Shown one piece after another: positions 5,770-6,073 of a stretch of 6,073 nucleotides of DNA. The translations under genes and the position numbers were made by a program. Position 1 is the first letter of the stretch. The number at the start of each line of letters is the position of its first letter. The notes beneath the pieces are model-generated. The model worked only from the letters and a program-made list of their open reading frames with translations. It had not been told where the DNA came from and made no database searches. This DNA comes from an uncultured Lachnospiraceae bacterium (GTDB taxonomy: Bacteria; Bacillota; Clostridia; Lachnospirales; Lachnospiraceae), in assembly GCA_947653315.1 (NCBI GenBank), contig CANTGP010000200.1, positions 1-6,073 on the forward strand, in the 5' to 3' direction.

Positions 5770-6073
5770 TCATTCCGCCCCGATATCGTCCTCGTTTAAA
5801 ACAATCCCGATTGCCCACGGAGGAAGCTCCGGCCGGTCCCCGTTTTCATCCAGGAAAACAAAAATCGTATCATACGCCGGCATCTGCGCCGGATAAATCC
5901 CGTAACCGTCCGTAAAATAAATCAACCCTTTCAGGTTTTCAAATTCCCCTTCCGCCGCCAATTGGTCCACATACCCGAACACCGGCCTAAAATCCGTGGA
6001 GCCGAATCCTTTTAGCTTCCCGTTCTTCATGAACTCCTCAAAATCTTCTTCCCCTGTTATCTTCGTATCGCTC
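5770..6073 (-). CDS. VWA-like domain protein, C-terminal 100 residues only
   Basis: The frame is open to the window edge, so the N-terminus is outside. The visible 100 residues are the end of a von Willebrand factor A fold: KGFGSTDFRPVF (visible residues 21-32) supplies the likely MIDAS threonine, and GLIYFTDGYG (49-58) supplies the MIDAS aspartate. A tail with PPWAIGIVLNED closes the protein. This pattern fits the VWA-like proteins (formerly DUF2201, putative metallopeptidase plus VWA) often found beside MoxR ATPases. The DxSxS part of the MIDAS and any N-terminal peptidase motif are not visible. The internal ATG at 6030 should not be taken as the start, because conserved-looking sequence continues upstream of it. 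It is the first visible gene of the leftward series and the probable partner of the downstream ATPase. Domain call is good; subfamily call is from memory. Confidence 0.85.
   Translation of the reverse strand, partial: SDTKITGEEDFEEFMKNGKLKGFGSTDFRPVFGYVDQLAAEGEFENLKGLIYFTDGYGIYPAQMPAYDTIFVFLDENGDRPELPPWAIGIVLNEDDIGAE

Overview
The window looks like chromosomal DNA from a low-to-mid GC Firmicute, most likely a Clostridia member close to Lachnospiraceae. This is inferred from strong GGAGG-type ribosome binding sites, a six-helix chemoreceptor without a HAMP domain, and a MoxR ATPase / VWA-like protein / BspA-type LRR gene set. No database search was possible. There is no sign of a prophage, transposase, integrase or CRISPR array.

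Layout. The left edge holds the 5' two thirds of a minus-strand tRNA-Gly(GCC), driven by a perfect-consensus sigma-A promoter. A 217-base spacer with one inverted repeat and a candidate promoter leads to a plus-strand methyl-accepting chemotaxis protein (271-1815). A strong bidirectional terminator (1814-1885) separates it from a convergent minus-strand gene series that fills the rest of the window. Read in the direction of transcription (right to left), that series is: the C-terminus of a VWA-like protein (cut by the window edge), a MoxR-family AAA+ ATPase, a leucine-rich-repeat protein with no signal peptide, a 72-residue unknown protein, and an inositol-monophosphatase family (SuhB-like) enzyme.

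How the genes may work together. MoxR AAA+ ATPases commonly act with VWA-domain partners as chaperone-like remodelling machines, as in RavA-ViaA. Here the ATPase and the VWA protein are adjacent, and the next gene encodes a probably cytosolic LRR protein that could be an adaptor or substrate receptor. The small protein and the SuhB-like phosphatase follow on the same strand and may be co-transcribed, but gaps of 42 to 127 bases leave room for internal promoters. No internal terminator with a T-tract was seen between 2761 and 5770.

Three genes (chemoreceptor, small protein, SuhB-like enzyme) have an upstream ATG that overlaps or abuts their Shine-Dalgarno sequence. The downstream ATG is the better start in each, and the coordinates given here reflect that. 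The ATPase stop codon lies in a 15-base tandem triplication that yields three in-frame TGA codons followed by TAA.
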